The notes beneath the pieces were generated by a model. It saw nothing but the letters and a program-made list of their open reading frames with translations. It did not search any database and was not told where the DNA came from. The translations under genes were made by a program, and so were the position numbers. Of a stretch of 64,000 nt of DNA, positions 1 to 12,361 are shown one piece after another; position 1 is the stretch's first letter; each line of letters opens with the position of its first letter. The stretch is from Platycnemis pennipes (lineage: Eukaryota > Arthropoda > Insecta > Odonata > Platycnemididae): positions 48,420,992-48,484,991 of the forward strand of contig OW121847.1 of NCBI GenBank assembly GCA_933228895.1. The letters run 5' to 3'.

Positions 1-3000
1 GTCACGAGTCAGCGGTTTCATGGAGCCTCATTGACGCGGAAAAAGCTATGGGGGAAGCGTACGGAGATCGAATATGATCGAAATGCCTTGTGCAGGAAGG
101 GGGCGCCAAAAATTAACACAGAAACAAACAAAGATCACCGTCAGCTACGAGATAAGTGGGGTTAGACGGATCCAATTTGGCACGCGGGATACCGACTTCC
201 ACGTCACAGAAAAAAACTGCCTGAATTGATTAACTGAAAGATGTTCAAAAAGGACCTCTCCTTTAACCCTTTCCCTTTTGATTAGGATCACAATGCGTAT
301 TCAGTTCAATGAAGCCCGTGGTCATGAGCATTGACAAATACCCTATGATCCACGGTGAAAAGATGATGGATACGATTGCATTATTTTAAACATGTATTGG
401 AGTCAATAAGGGTGACAGCATACTGAAAAAAACGAGCACAGTAATTAATTTAACTCCAACCTAAGAAAAAACGCATGGATTCGAATCCATGGTTAAATTA
501 AAGGGAACTTTACTAGGTTTTAAACTGCCCTGCGATCCAGAAATGGAACTGTAAAACAAAACACACATCGACTCAAGAGCACCAGTTGTAGACCCCCTAA
601 GAAAATTTATTTGCATACAATGCTCGGTAAAATGCATGCCAGAAAATGCGAGCTGATACGTTCTCAACAACTATAATGTATTTCGCTTGTTCTACGGACT
701 TTAATCAAATGGTAAATTAAAATAGTGAAATAATTAAAAACTACTTTTTATTAACAAATAATCTGAGTTGTTTCAACCAATACTCGCCAGCTTGTTTGGC
801 TGCCCATAGCACAAGTCATTCATAGAGTTTGGGAAGAAGACGTTTCCTTAAAACTCGCACAACAAATACGATGGTGGGACCCGCGCCTTACGAAGGTTCA
901 TCACAGTAATGAGGACAGCGACATCAATGCAACTGAAATATACACCCGACTCAATTCAGTCGTAAATAGAAACTTGCAATTTTTTCTCCAGATTTATATC
1001 CCTCATCATTACAGAAATGAAGTCTGTGATTAAATGAGGACTCTCTTATTTAATATATCGATTATTGTCTCATTCCATCGAAGTACCGTATTGCATTGTT
1101 CATGCTTTATCTTCTCGCGTTGACTCTTCTTATATAAAACCTGACATTGCTCCATTTCTTCCTCGATCCTATTCCTCATCCCACTCGTATTCCTTATCCT
1201 CACATCACCCCCTCCCTTATGTCCTCCTCCTCACGATGAAAAGGTCCCTCCCTATCTCCGCACCAATAGCTCGCTCTCCCGCGGACTTCCGTTCGAAACC
1301 GCCACCCTTTCTTTTCACATAAAGAGTTTTCCATAGAGTCTAAAAGGGCCGAGGGATTTGCCCCAACTTTTTTGCAAACTCGACATCTTTATTCTCATTG
1401 CACACCAGCGAGAAGCGAGTGCCCCGGCCAAGTAACCTATAAAACGTATAACGGAGAAAAAACGGTAGCAGCGGAGAAAGATAGAAAGAGAGAGAGAGCG
1501 AGGGAGAAGATTGAATCCTTTTTATTCCGCGCTCCGAGGTGTCGGTTATTCTTGGGTCGGCAGTAAGTCGAGAGTTGAAGGGATAGTGGAGTAGAGGGGG
1601 TAGAAAGGGGAGCGAGTGGAAGAGTGGAGACGGGATTAAATAAAGTAAGGGATTAAGAAGTTGAGTCGTTTAGCATTAGCTCCAGGATGGACCGGATTTG
1701 AGGCAAAGAGACTTTAATACGAAGTCTTTAATCTGAGGACGCTCCAAAGGCTGGTTGTTAAAGAAGTAAACAAACTCGCTAATTAAATATAAGAGTTGCA
1801 TAGACGACGGTGAGTTTAAACGGAGATACAGGACAAGGTATGTTGCTATTCAGGGCTTAAGCCATCAATTCTCACTTTGAAATCCTGAACTTGGAAATTA
1901 ATCGTCAGCGGTGAACATGTGCAATTCAGCAGCTGTTACATGGATTGATAGAACAGAAATGAAATATGAGGAAAGGTTATTTTGAAGAAAATTCGTAAAT
2001 ATTAATTGTGGATGTTTACAGATGTTCCTACCCCAACCACTATTTATTTGCCGATCGCAGACGTTTTAATTAAAATTACATTTCATCAACGATATCCTCC
2101 AACACATAGAGCTCATAGCTTCATCTCACCTTGAGTTAAAGACTACATAGGCTCCATCCCAGAAATCACTGAAAAAATGCTATACTATACTTTGCCAAAG
2201 GCAGCATGGTGAAACACTTGACAATTCTGTGTAAAAAATTACTTTGATAGATATTTTCAAAGTTCCGTAGCATTTTTATAGAATTTATAAATTCCATGGT
2301 GTGATTGCGTGTTTGTTAATTTCATAATATTGTATTCAAAAGTATGAAAACCTTGACATGATTTTTTGAATTTGCTGTGTTGAAATTATTTTTAAAGTTT
2401 AAAGTTTTTTTAATTAATATAAAAATCAGGCCCATCCATGGAGACATAAGTCTCAATTTCAATCCAATTAGGGCGGACTTAGGAATATTGTTATATTCAT
2501 ATTGGAGTTACATCAAAAGTCAAGAGATTTATTGAAAATTGCAGGAATCTGAGAGAGAGGAGATGGATTCACCAGTTTGAATGTGCTGTCACGCGCTACT
2601 GGAATAACATAAGAATTTAGTTAGTTCAGCTGCTAACTGACCCAAGGCTTGAATATAGTAATAAACTATCTACCTCCACTGCACGTGAACCTTCTTTAGA
2701 AAGCGGATATGTTGAAGCGTACAAGGTGGAAAGGAAATCCCTGGAAACAAAAAGAGGAAGTCTGTTATTTGCCTAAACCTCTTCGCATGAAAGTTCAAAC
2801 CACGAGCAAAGTGAGGCAACGAAGGCAGATTTAACTTTCTCCCGAACGGAACACTTTAAGGAGGACGGAAATTACCTTCTCCTCTGTCGGTATCTTTGGC
2901 GCAACCCCTAACGAAGGCGGCGTCGGAAGTCATTAATTGCTTACCGGGACCGAGCTTCTTCGCTTGAGGCCTCAGAACGGAGGCAAAGATGGCTCCCCAA

Positions 3001-3721
3001 CCGCTCAGAGCGGGGGAGGCGCTGCCACTCCGTGCTTTCGGGGGATGAGGAATATTTCAGCGGCCGTCCCCACCCTCGAGTAGCGCCATTAATATGGCCC
3101 AAGACTACGATGTAATTCCGGCGGCATCTCTTCTGAATATCGCCGGAGGGAATACCAGGGAAGGGACGATATTTTCGAATTAATAAGTGATTCATGACCA
3201 ACATTTTATATTTGCCCCGTTAATTTACCATCCCCTTCTTCACTTCCCTCTGACCGCCACTTTACCGCACCGATTTGTCTCCATAAATAAACGCACGAAC
3301 TTGTCATCCCTCTCACCCTTTTTTTTTGGAGCCATAGGACGGGTTGCACGCGGTGCAGAGATGATGGGGTGAGGTGGGTGGAGCGTTGCTATGCTACCCT
3401 CGACCGCATCAGCACGCTGCGCGATGCATTAAGTCGTCGCTGCTCCACGACGCAACTCACCCGCGATTCGGGGGATAATCGCAGCAGGGTGCGTCCTAAG
3501 GCGGCCGAAAAATTCAAGAATGGACCCAGCTGAGTGTCCATAGCGAAAACCAATGAACCCCAAGAGATAAGCGCCCTTTCTCAGCGGATGAAACGATGCA
3601 GGATGTCTTTCACGAGTCTTCTTCGTAATCTAGGATATGAAGTTCCGTTAAAGTGTAGCTCTAGGTCCTATACAAGCTCTATCCCAAGTGTTCCTAATAT
3701 TATTTCATTTTTTATTGCTAT
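1..3721. other. Non-coding, mostly AT-rich stretch
   Basis: I see no supported gene here. The stretch is AT-rich with a pyrimidine-rich patch near 1130-1320, a purine-rich patch near 1480-1660 and a CpG-containing GC-rich patch near 2880-3160. Open frames across these patches are biased in composition, lack recognisable domains and are not bounded by convincing splice sites. It is probably intron or intergenic DNA. Confidence 0.5.
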
Positions 3722-3815
3722 TAGATAGATAGATAGATAGATAATGGTCTTTATTGGGTTACCGAGATTGAGACTAAAAGTCCCCTCTTCCTCTTAGGGG
3801 AGGTGGCCAACAAGT
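3722..3815 (-). repeat. Retroelement 3' end with (TATC)n tail, copy 1
   Basis: Read on the minus strand, this ends in GGGACTTTTAGTCTCAATCT, then CCCAATAAAGACCAT, then a (TATC)n microsatellite. An AATAAA-like signal next to a short tandem-repeat tail is the usual 3' end of a non-LTR retroelement (LINE, or a SINE using its machinery). The second copy at 4625-4672 shares the motif GGGACTTTTAGTCTC and the segment CCCAATAAAGAC, so this is a dispersed family and not a unique microsatellite. The 5' limit is uncertain and no coding remnant was seen. Confidence 0.6.
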
Positions 3816-4624
3816 AAATTAATTAAACCATTTAAGTGCATGTGAGTATTTGAAAAGAAGTATGGATTTTGGAGAAGTAGAAACAGGTAAAGAAACACCT
3901 GGTATTGGCATTTATCTGCTCATTTATTTAGACTTATTCATGAAAGTCACTCGAAACGCCAGTACTTCAAAGGTTCAAAGGACTCGTTTTGATGGAGCTC
4001 ACAGTAGCCTCACCCGACTCCTGTTCCTTCCACAACTAAGTCTATAAACGAATTTAAAAAGTAGGGGAATCGTTGGAGAAAGTCATATTGGTCGTTGTAT
4101 TTGGTGATTGACGCAAGGATGTGAAAAATGAGTAGCGGCTGGCATCGGGAGTGGCAGACATCCCTTTAAAACATCCTATCAACACCAAAGTTTCATTAAA
4201 GCATTTGGAAAGGAAACGAATTAAAAAGAGATGTCCCCCTGACAAAACTGGGATCTCCTGAAATTTATGGCTCTACATCATGGATAAGGTGTTCCAACGT
4301 TTTAAAGAGACCTGACCTTCGTCCAGAAACAAATCGGGAAAAAGTCCGTTTTCTAGCAAAAAAACTCACAAAATAAAACCTATTTCGACATTCGAAAGGA
4401 TTGCTGATCTAGGAACGCCGGGACACACTGTGAATCGAGGAGCAAACGATCACGACAGTTCCTCGTAAAGACGTGGGGAGAAAAACAATGGGAGATTGGT
4501 GTGAAGTGGGAGGGTCAGAGATATCAGCCGGTGTCGCATCGGGGAATATTTATGTAAGTTCAACGCCGGGTCCTCATGTGACCCAGAAAGACAGTGGCTG
4601 GGAGATAGGGGAAGATACATACTA

Positions 4625-4672
4625 TAGATAGATGAACGTCTTTATTGGGCGAGAATGAGACTAAAAGTCCCA
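4625..4672 (-). repeat. Retroelement 3' end with (TATC)n tail, copy 2
   Basis: This is the second copy of the family at 3722-3815. On the minus strand it reads ATGGGACTTTTAGTCTCATT, then GCCCAATAAAGAC, then a short imperfect TATC tail. It differs at several positions from copy 1, so the two look like old, independent insertions in the same orientation about 0.9 kb apart. The limits are set only by the visible match. Confidence 0.55.
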
Positions 4673-4679
4673 TCAATAA

Positions 4680-7600
4680 GAATACAAGAAACATGATATA
4701 TATGACCAAAGTCGTAATATATTCTTGAAAATAATATAAAATGACAATATGAAAATAGAATATCAACAAGACGCAGTAGATGATATCAAAGATACGTGAA
4801 AAAGACGTACACTAGTGGGAAAATACGTGAGAATTTTGGTTTATGTCCATCACGAATATACCTGCTAAAACCTACTGATAGAAAGCTGATAAAAATAGTA
4901 CATGAATAGCTAAGACCAAACAAAATTTTATGAGTTTTGCTTAGATACAGAGAGTATCTTATGTGTATTTGGCACAGAACGGAAATGCGTGTTACTTGTT
5001 ACTCTGCCGGTTTGAATACACAGTGTGTGTTAATTTTCACCACTCAGATCATCGCGATCAATCCCAAGTATCTTCTTTGGGATTGTGTAAAAGGGAGGTG
5101 AGGTGGGAGGTGACCTCGCCTCAGGCGACAGGAAGAACGTTGTCCAACGCTCCATGAAACCGAGATCGGCAAGAGTGAGTCAACACCCCAGAAGAGGAGA
5201 CGGCTGGTTAACGAATTCAAACGATGAAGCAAGTGAGCGAAAAGGGAGGCGAAACTGAAGAATTGAAGAGATCGTTGGGATGGGGAAGAGAAAGAGGTCG
5301 GATAAATCAAGCGAGACGTGTTGCTTCGGCATAAAAATTACGGGGAGCAACGGTCTCATACCCTCGGAGAGGGAAACAAAAACATATTGCCTTCTTCATC
5401 ATTGTACACACACGTATACGCACTCACTCCAGCGGTCTCGCTCCGGAAGCTAGCTGCATTGTTTGTCCATAGGAGAAAGGAGAAGGTGAGCTGAAGGGGG
5501 AAGAAGAGATAGAGCTAGAAAGAGAATGATACAATAGGGAGAGAGAGGGGAGGGAAGATAGGAGTGAGGGGGATGAAGCGGGAGTGGATTAGGCCCAAAG
5601 GGGTGAGGGGGAGGGAAGTGGATGGAGCTGGAAATATTGGAGAAGGGGACGACAACGCTAGGGTGGCGGCAAAAAGAGGAACATGGGAACTGGGCCGCAG
5701 ATGTTTCCGACGTAACTGCGTCTGCAGCGGGTCTTATGGCCGCCGAGGCAAGCTGCGGTTTCACTCCGCCTGATTGGCCCCGGGCACACTCACCCTCCAA
5801 ACCCCCTTTAGCCCCACTCCCCGCCCGTTCTTCCCTCTGCACCACCTCGCCAATATATCCCCTTTATCCCTCTCTACGGCATTCACGATGACAAAAACTA
5901 CACAATCTTTCTTCGACTTCTATCTTTCATCTCCGTTTGTTCTCTCGCGTTTTCGTACTGATTTCTTCACTCGTTTTCACACTCTGAGAGAGAAAAAGAA
6001 TTGGCTCGGCAAAAAAATAAATCACGTCAGCGCACTTTAAAGTCTAGCCGCTATTCAAATTTAAAAAAAGGAGATTCCATTTCGAGTAATTACACAAAGT
6101 AGATAATCGGAGGAGGAACACTGGAGTTCAGAAGTGAATTTTCTCTAAGAAATGAGGTGATTTTTCTGGGTTTAGCGATAAGTAACGCAGGAGGATAGTA
6201 AAAAAAATGTCTTTCAACCCTTAATGATGGGCTAAAACCAAACACAGCACTTGCATATTATGGAGCGTACTTGTTTATTTGAAAATTATTCATTAATATG
6301 ATTAATGATAATTTAATGAAGGAAAGCGTTAATTTGTGTGAGAGTCAAGTAAATGCATCTCCAGTTTCACAAGACGCCAATAAATATTAGCGAATTATTT
6401 TATTAGATTTTATTCTGTTAACACTAATATATATATTCTTATATGGTTATTTACTGTGATGTATTAAAAACTCTAAAAGAAGCACTACATAATACTGGTG
6501 TCTTTACATATTTCTGTAATTCCTAGCGCAATTCACTCAAAAATTTATATTTGCTGTGGTAAAGCAATGGAGATGAGATAGAAGAATGAAGTCGTTCATT
6601 TACGACGCAATCAAGGCCAAGGCTACATATCACCATTATGAGAAATATTGTTAAACTTACAAGAATAGTCCCACTGCACAGTACATATGCGAATTATCAA
6701 TCCCACTATGATGATACCAGAAGGTTTTGATGGACAGTTTCCACTCCGCTCCCCCATCTTCAAATGCTTTCTTCCTCTCACCATTTCCCTTTTAAGGCCA
6801 TCTTTTTACTTAATTATCCTTTCGGTTTTTCCCATTCTTCGACGTTTTCTCGGTCAAATGAGGTTCCGGGTGGTGCCTGGTTTCACAAATAGGAAAATTT
6901 ATTGCCGCAATATTATTCCTCGCGGACACGTAAAAACACCCTCATCACCCAGGGGAAATTAGCGAGAACACTCGCAATCGACTAAATTATAAGAGCGGGG
7001 TGCGGTGAAGTTTTACAGGTAGGGGTGATAACATATTCCATTATTTGAAAAAGATAATGAGACGGAAAATATAGAGCAATCCTCTGAAAAAAAAGAAAAA
7101 AAAAATACTGAATCCACCTTTCTCTCCACGAAACCATCACGGCACCTCTAAAATCACGAGCGTATTCCCTGCCTTTTTTGCATTGCACCCTCTATCTTTT
7201 CTCCCCTTTCAATTAGACCGCTAGCGTTTCCCTCGATCGATTACCTTCCCCCACTCCCCCATCCCGCCAGGCGTATCATCGACCTCCAACACTCTCTCAC
7301 CCTCCGACATATCCAGTCGTGGGATGTATAATTCCCATCCTAAGCGCCCTCGATTCAATGAATCTGTCGTGTGATTCATACCTTTTGGGCCTAAAACACC
7401 CTCAGCCAATCCACGGGGCAGCCAAGCGACTGGGAAGGGAGTCTGCCTTTGATGGCGAAGGGAGTTATAGGAGGGTGACCGGCAAAAATCGCTTGTGAGG
7501 CGAAAGAACATAGGGAAAACGGGAAATCTCCGCATTACTTCCACTCATCACAAATCAGCATGAAATGATTCATTTTCCCATACAATTCCCACAGACTATC

Positions 7601-8912
7601 GTCCTTATCTATAAAAACTAAAGGCGGTCTCACAGTGTTTTCAGAGGATTTTCTGCCCCCGATGATAGTTTAAATGAAAAATATCCCTTGCAGAACGCGT
7701 ACTCTCTTACAATGTCACAAAAAATTGATAACTGTCACTTTACCCTCTCTACCTCTACAACCATACTCTCCGACAAATATCTTAGCGATTCAACAATTTA
7801 TTAAAACAAGTGAGGAATCTCTGATAAGTTCCCTCTCAGTTACAAGCGTCATACAGTTTATAAAATGTTTCCTTGATACATTACTTTAAAATTTTTGACG
7901 TTAATTTTAAAAAGGCGATTCTGGCAATAGCATATTGTCACTGGTTTACGTACAATCGGAATCCATAATACTTGTCAAACAGTATTCTCTCACACTATTG
8001 ATATCGTTAAAGGTATTGATGGAATTAGGTGGGTAACTGAGGCCAAGTTAAAGAAATTCAACGAATTTATTTTTACTTTCAGAGAAAGAGAGGAATTTCA
8101 ACCTCTTAACATAAAAATATTGAATAAATGAGAAAGGGAAGACCTACCAATTATCCCATTAAAATATCTGTTGAGTACCGAATGTTTTATAGGGGTTAAA
8201 ATCGTTCCTCTCATTACAAATACGAATAGCAAAAAAAAAAAATAATAAAATGGCCAACAATACTCGGAAGTGGTCATGCAGTAAAATACAGTGTATTAAA
8301 CGGACTTTAGTAGCGCTAGTTTCCTACGTTCATGAAGCAAGTAACCCTCGTTTCTAGAACAATGAAACAGAAATCGTTCCGTCTGGCCTGAATCGGCCTC
8401 TAGTGCCGAGCTAAGTGGGTTAGTCCCTGGAGTGGATCGAAGGGGGTAATTAAAATTCTTCAATTGAGTGGAAAGGATGAGCGTAATCGCAGCCCAATAA
8501 CTTTTGCCGAGAAGGCGATTCGAGAACCTCCTATAGTTTCTATTTGCAAAGCGGAACTAACTCCTCGAGCGAAGTCCTCTATAAAGTTTGCCATTTGCTT
8601 TATTTCGTCTACTAGCTCCTCCTATTGGGAGAGAACTTTTGAACGCGGCCGGGAGGAGAGAAAAGAGAGATAATTCCAATTGATTTCGCCTGAAAACTCT
8701 GGGGGATATAAAGAGCACGCTCTTGATCCTTCACAATTCATTATAAGCAAGATACAAAGGCTGGAATAGAAGCAAAAGGAAAAAAAAGCATCATTCGTGA
8801 TTTCAAAATTATATTGATATAGGAATAGCAAAGAAAAACAAAAATTTTGGCAAAGGTGGTGATTTAGATTTTATGAAAATGAATGTAACTGAAACATATC
8901 AGTTATTGTTAA
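4680..8912. other. Non-coding stretch with purine and pyrimidine tracts
   Basis: No gene is supported. A strongly purine-rich tract (about 5480-5680) is followed by a C/T-rich tract (about 5770-5970). Together they create long but compositionally biased open frames on both strands. Short A runs occur near 7080-7110 and 8230-8250. No promoter, exon or transposon terminus was recognised. Confidence 0.45.
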
Positions 8913-9219
8913 TTAACCCTTTTACTGCCAGAGGGCCGATATATCGGCCCTCTATAGTTGTGCGAAAACTGCCAAGGGCCGATATATCGGGCCACTTACA
9001 TTACATATTTGTAATATTATATTTCCTTCAAATCAGATACAGCAAGAATGATTTATTCATCCTCATAAAATTGAAATAAACACAGAAAAATACATAGTTC
9101 ATGCATATAAATTAAGTACTACTAATATATGTAAAATCTTACGATATCATATCATAATCTTACGATTTTCACGGAAATGGGCTTGGCAGTTGTTGCACAG
9201 TCTGCCTTAAAGGGGCTAC
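8913..9219. mobile_element. Possible TTAA-bounded (piggyBac-like) MITE with GGCCGATATATCGGCC palindromes
   Basis: The left edge reads TTAA followed by CCCTTTTACTGCCAGAG. TTAA is the target site of piggyBac elements and a CCC start is common for their termini. Near 9201-9216 there is a degenerate inverted match (CTGCCTTAAAGGGG). Just inside the left end are two direct units: a perfect 24-bp palindrome at 8930-8953 centred on GGCCGATATATCGGCC, and an imperfect copy at about 8974-8992. No transposase is present. The right boundary is weak, so the family assignment is tentative. Confidence 0.4.
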
Positions 9220-10696
9220 AGCTTGCTAGTGGAAGCATTATAAAATGGAAGCAGCCACATTTAAATGTGCAATTCAGTTTCAGCGAATTACAATGATTTT
9301 ACCATTCAACTGCTTCAAATCTTTTTACTTCTGGGAAGAGGTTGATACCAGATATTTAAACAGAGACTAGAATCAGCGTGAACACTGGTGATGAGAGGAT
9401 TCGATCAAAGTAAATTAGAGATTTGATCTGTAATGGGAAACATGCTACCAATCTGATGAGTTATTTAGGGAAGAGAAATGAGTGTGGCCCGGTACCGTCG
9501 TTAGTTCGAGAACTTCTGTGAGGGTGCACGCAGCCAGGCTTTTCACGAAGATCGGGAGATTCGGGGTGAAGAGAAGGAAGGAGAAGCGGTGAAAGGAAGC
9601 TGGAGTGGCAAAAGTTTCGCGGGACGCAACTCAAGCGGAGCGAAAACAGTTAAGTGAGAAGACTTCGGGGCGCCATGGATAGATGGTATTGGATTACGAA
9701 ATTCAGAACCCTGGGTCTTGGGATTACACCTTTTCCGGAAAAGAAGAAAGCTCTGCGGTACGATTGGAAATGAAGTCGCTCTCCAAGGAGAGGCGCGTCT
9801 TATTTTATCGCGACTCACTTCGCAATTGGAATGGAATACTTAATTGAGCTGGTTCAATCTTCGTTTACTTTCCGCGAGACTTAAGAAAGTAGTCATCATT
9901 GCGAAAACGCTGTCGGGAGAAAATTTACTGCTTTCCCAAAATGGTAGTGCGGATTATTGGGTGGTTACCAAGACGATCGCATTCAAAGACCGATCTCTGA
10001 CTAATGAAGCCTGCGGTAAATACTGGGTATTCCCCGATCAATGGTGAAAGTCTTATCATATTCTAGCCCTATAGACATGCCAGATGAGCCGGGGGTGATA
10101 TGGAGAAAGACGTGGAGATGCCTAATGTACCGGAATGAGGAAAAAAAGCATTTGTCTATATGCATGGCAACTAAATTTCCATGTATTGATCTATAATTGC
10201 TTCAAGACACTTGCTTAATTCTCCAAGACATTGCAGACAACTTTTTAAAGTAGATTGACTGTATAGGGTGTTATCCAGAATAAGAATCATTGTCTTTTCA
10301 AATGAGGTGTGAAAATGTTCCTCGCACATTTTTGTAAATTTCTTAAAATATTTCCCAACCAATCTAACATGGCTTTACAGCTAATCTCTTTCTAATAATC
10401 TGAAATTAATGATTGTGAATGACCTCAAACTCCGGAATTAAAAGGAATAATTGATTGATAAATTAATAGACCATGGACCATAAAATTAGGTCTCCAATTG
10501 TGTTGGATTACTTTTTGGATAATTATACAATCTGTAGGGTCCAGTAAAAATGTTACTTCGGAGTTACATTTGATTCATCACTGACATTTCAATACCAGAT
10601 CCAAAGAATAATCATAAAAGGCATAAAAACAATGGGTTTTGTTCACAAAATCTCCAAATATTTTAATAGAATTTAAGTGTATAAGATCTTGTATTG
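9220..10696. other. Non-coding stretch
   Basis: No gene is supported. The section 9500-9850 has balanced composition and open frames without recognisable domains. The section 10140-10690 is AT-rich and holds a short Cys-containing open frame on the minus strand (10171-10362) that I cannot assign. No transposon ends were recognised before the hairpin at 10697. Confidence 0.4.
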
Positions 10697-10746
10697 TAAT
10701 AATAATTTTATTGACCGGTTTTTGCCGGTCAATAAAATTATTATTA
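10697..10746. repeat. 22-bp perfect inverted repeat (hairpin), 6-nt loop
   Basis: The arms 10697-10718 and 10725-10746 are perfectly complementary over 22 bp, with the loop TTTTTG between them. Each arm read outward is CCGGTCAATAAAATTATTAT plus TA. This resembles the AATAAA-plus-(TTA)n tail of a non-LTR retroelement, so the palindrome could be two identical tails joined head to head. A cruciform-forming element or the remains of a foldback insertion are alternatives. The hairpin is read directly from the sequence; its origin is inferred. Confidence 0.85.
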
Positions 10747-11115
10747 CTAATATCATGGGAAAAATATAGAGACGAACTAACGTAAATTCTTTAAACCGAG
10801 TGGGGTATACTTCCCCGTATTGAATTAATATCTACTTTTGAATGCTTCTCAATGAATATTTACCCGCAAGTTATTGCAAAACACGAATACATTTCCTGAA
10901 CCTTTCTGACCCCAGGAAGGCTCCAAACGTTGTCCAGGATAATTAACAAAAGCTAATCAAAATATAGACGGTTTACATAACCTTTTATGTCTTAAATCTG
11001 AATACAACCTATTAAAACTCACAGGTACTATTCTAAGTGTGCATATATATTTTTTTTCGCCTAAAAGATACGACATATTCAACCGAGAGGAGGAAAATCC
11101 AGCGAGTACACTCAC
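10747..11115 (-). other. Presumed intron downstream of the membrane-protein exon
   Basis: This begins with the donor GTGAGTGTAC at 11115 on the minus strand, immediately after the coding exon. It is AT-rich, and no matching acceptor and continuation exon was found. The intron probably runs well beyond this point toward lower coordinates. Confidence 0.5.
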
Positions 11116-11411
11116 CTATCATGAGAAGCGAGACGGTGAGGTGCTCCCTGCCGGTGGCCTTGAGCGCTCCCAGGACGGTTCCGACGAGGGCGCAGCAGAC
11201 TCCGACGAATGCGATGGCGAGGACGAACCAACGGACGGAGGCGGGCTGGCCGGAGCCGCCGACGCCCGCGGCGCTGAGGCCGCAGCACGACTTGGGGGGG
11301 CCGTCCTCGTCGGAGGCGTAGTGCGCGCCGCCCCCGCCGCCCCCCCCGGACACCGCTGCCCCCACGGGGGCGACCCCCGCAGCTGCCCCTCTGCTACCGC
11401 CGCCCCTGCAC
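11116..11411 (-). CDS. Internal coding exon of an unidentified multi-pass membrane protein (partial gene)
   Basis: This 296-bp GC-rich exon has 98 complete codons flanked by one split base on each side. On the minus strand it is preceded by a strong acceptor (TTTGCTTTTTTTCCCGCAG, AG at 11413-11412) and followed by a donor (G|GTGAGT at 11115). The peptide starts with a Gly/Ala-rich low-complexity part (residues 1-30). An acidic SDEDG and a KSCCG follow (about 33-44). A transmembrane helix spans about residues 61-83 (WFVLAIAFVGVCCALVG), then a KATGREH linker, then a second hydrophobic segment cut by the donor. The sharp rise in GC against AT-rich introns and the matching splice sites support a real gene. 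I do not recognise the family. Neighbouring exons were not found, so start and stop lie elsewhere. An alternative acceptor (CAG at 11408-11406) would leave the frame unchanged and remove two residues. Confidence 0.75.
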
Positions 11412-12156
11412 CTGCGGGAAAAAAAGCAAACGAAGACGCGTCAGATAATGAGGGCTTGGCGGAAGGGTTGAGTTCTTGATATCGGGTGATACATTATGCG
11501 GAGCAAGAAGTCGGGATAACATTCGTTCCCACGGTTGCAAGAGCCCAGAAATGACCGTCCTTGTCTTGCCTTGCCACGTTCTTGAGAAAAAACGTAGTAG
11601 GTGTCTAGGAACGCAGCGTGCATCCCCCAAGGAAGATGTGTGAGTCGACACATGGGAGTACGACAGGCACGGGGTATAAAAATAAGTTAGGCGCATAATT
11701 TTCTCGATGTATTACTCAAAAAGAGCCCATTTGTCCAAACCATCAATTTATATACGGTAGTAAAACCCTCAACTTTTTTAAGATTAGCTCTTAAAAAAGT
11801 AACAATTTTACAGCATCTGTTTTGTTTTATGCCATTTTTTATACTCTTTTTATGATTATATATACAATGCGACTGTGTGAGAAGAAAAGGAATTTCAATG
11901 ATTCGAGGAATCTATCTTCCAAAATTTCAATCATCATAAACTACCATTAGTGTATATCTATAATATCCTTCAATTTTCTAAAATGTATGGATATTTAAGG
12001 TATATAGATGGCGTAGTGAAGGATGTTAAATATATATATTGTGTGAATATAAAAAGGTTAGCCAACAGAAGTGGGGGTGAGAACTGAGGAGAACAAATTT
12101 GGGATTTATGACTTATGATGATTAGAATTATCCATAAAATACTCATCAACATTGGA
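11412..12156 (-). other. Presumed upstream intron of the membrane-protein gene
   Basis: On the minus strand this stretch ends with the polypyrimidine tract and AG acceptor of the exon at 11116-11411. The part beyond about 11700 is AT-rich with T runs. Open frames at about 11440-11700 lack recognisable domains. No further exon is supported. Confidence 0.4.
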
Positions 12157-12330
12157 AAGTGTGGGACCCCAGTGGATAGAGCCATGGCCTACTATCCGGA
12201 GGTCCCGGTATAGAATCCTCAGAGAGCCCTTTGAGCATGTTCAGCCTCCCAAGCGGCTCTGTTTTCTGGAAATCAGATCTTTCCTGTAGACCTCAGGTGG
12301 CATTGGGAATGGAACTGACCAAAATACCCT
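12157..12330 (+). mobile_element. tRNA-derived SINE (degenerate), plus strand
   Basis: The head carries a tRNA-like pol III promoter. It has an A-box-like CAGTGGATAGAGCCATGGCC and, about 30 nt later, GGAGGTCCCGGTATAGAATCC. This is a decayed B box (consensus GGTTCGAATCC) in the usual SINE context of a CCGGAGGTCCCGG T-arm. A tRNA-unrelated body of about 110 bp follows (CTGTAGACCTCAGGTGGCAT and nearby). No clean tail or target-site duplication is visible, so the 3' limit is approximate. The mutated B box argues against an active tRNA gene. Confidence 0.65.
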
Positions 12331-12361
12331 GATGAGTGAATTTTACATTCCGCCGGGATTA

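Noticed and set aside
10171..10362. 63-codon minus-strand frame with regular Cys and charged residues
   Set aside because: It looks helix-like, but it is short, AT-rich, without splice sites and not assignable.
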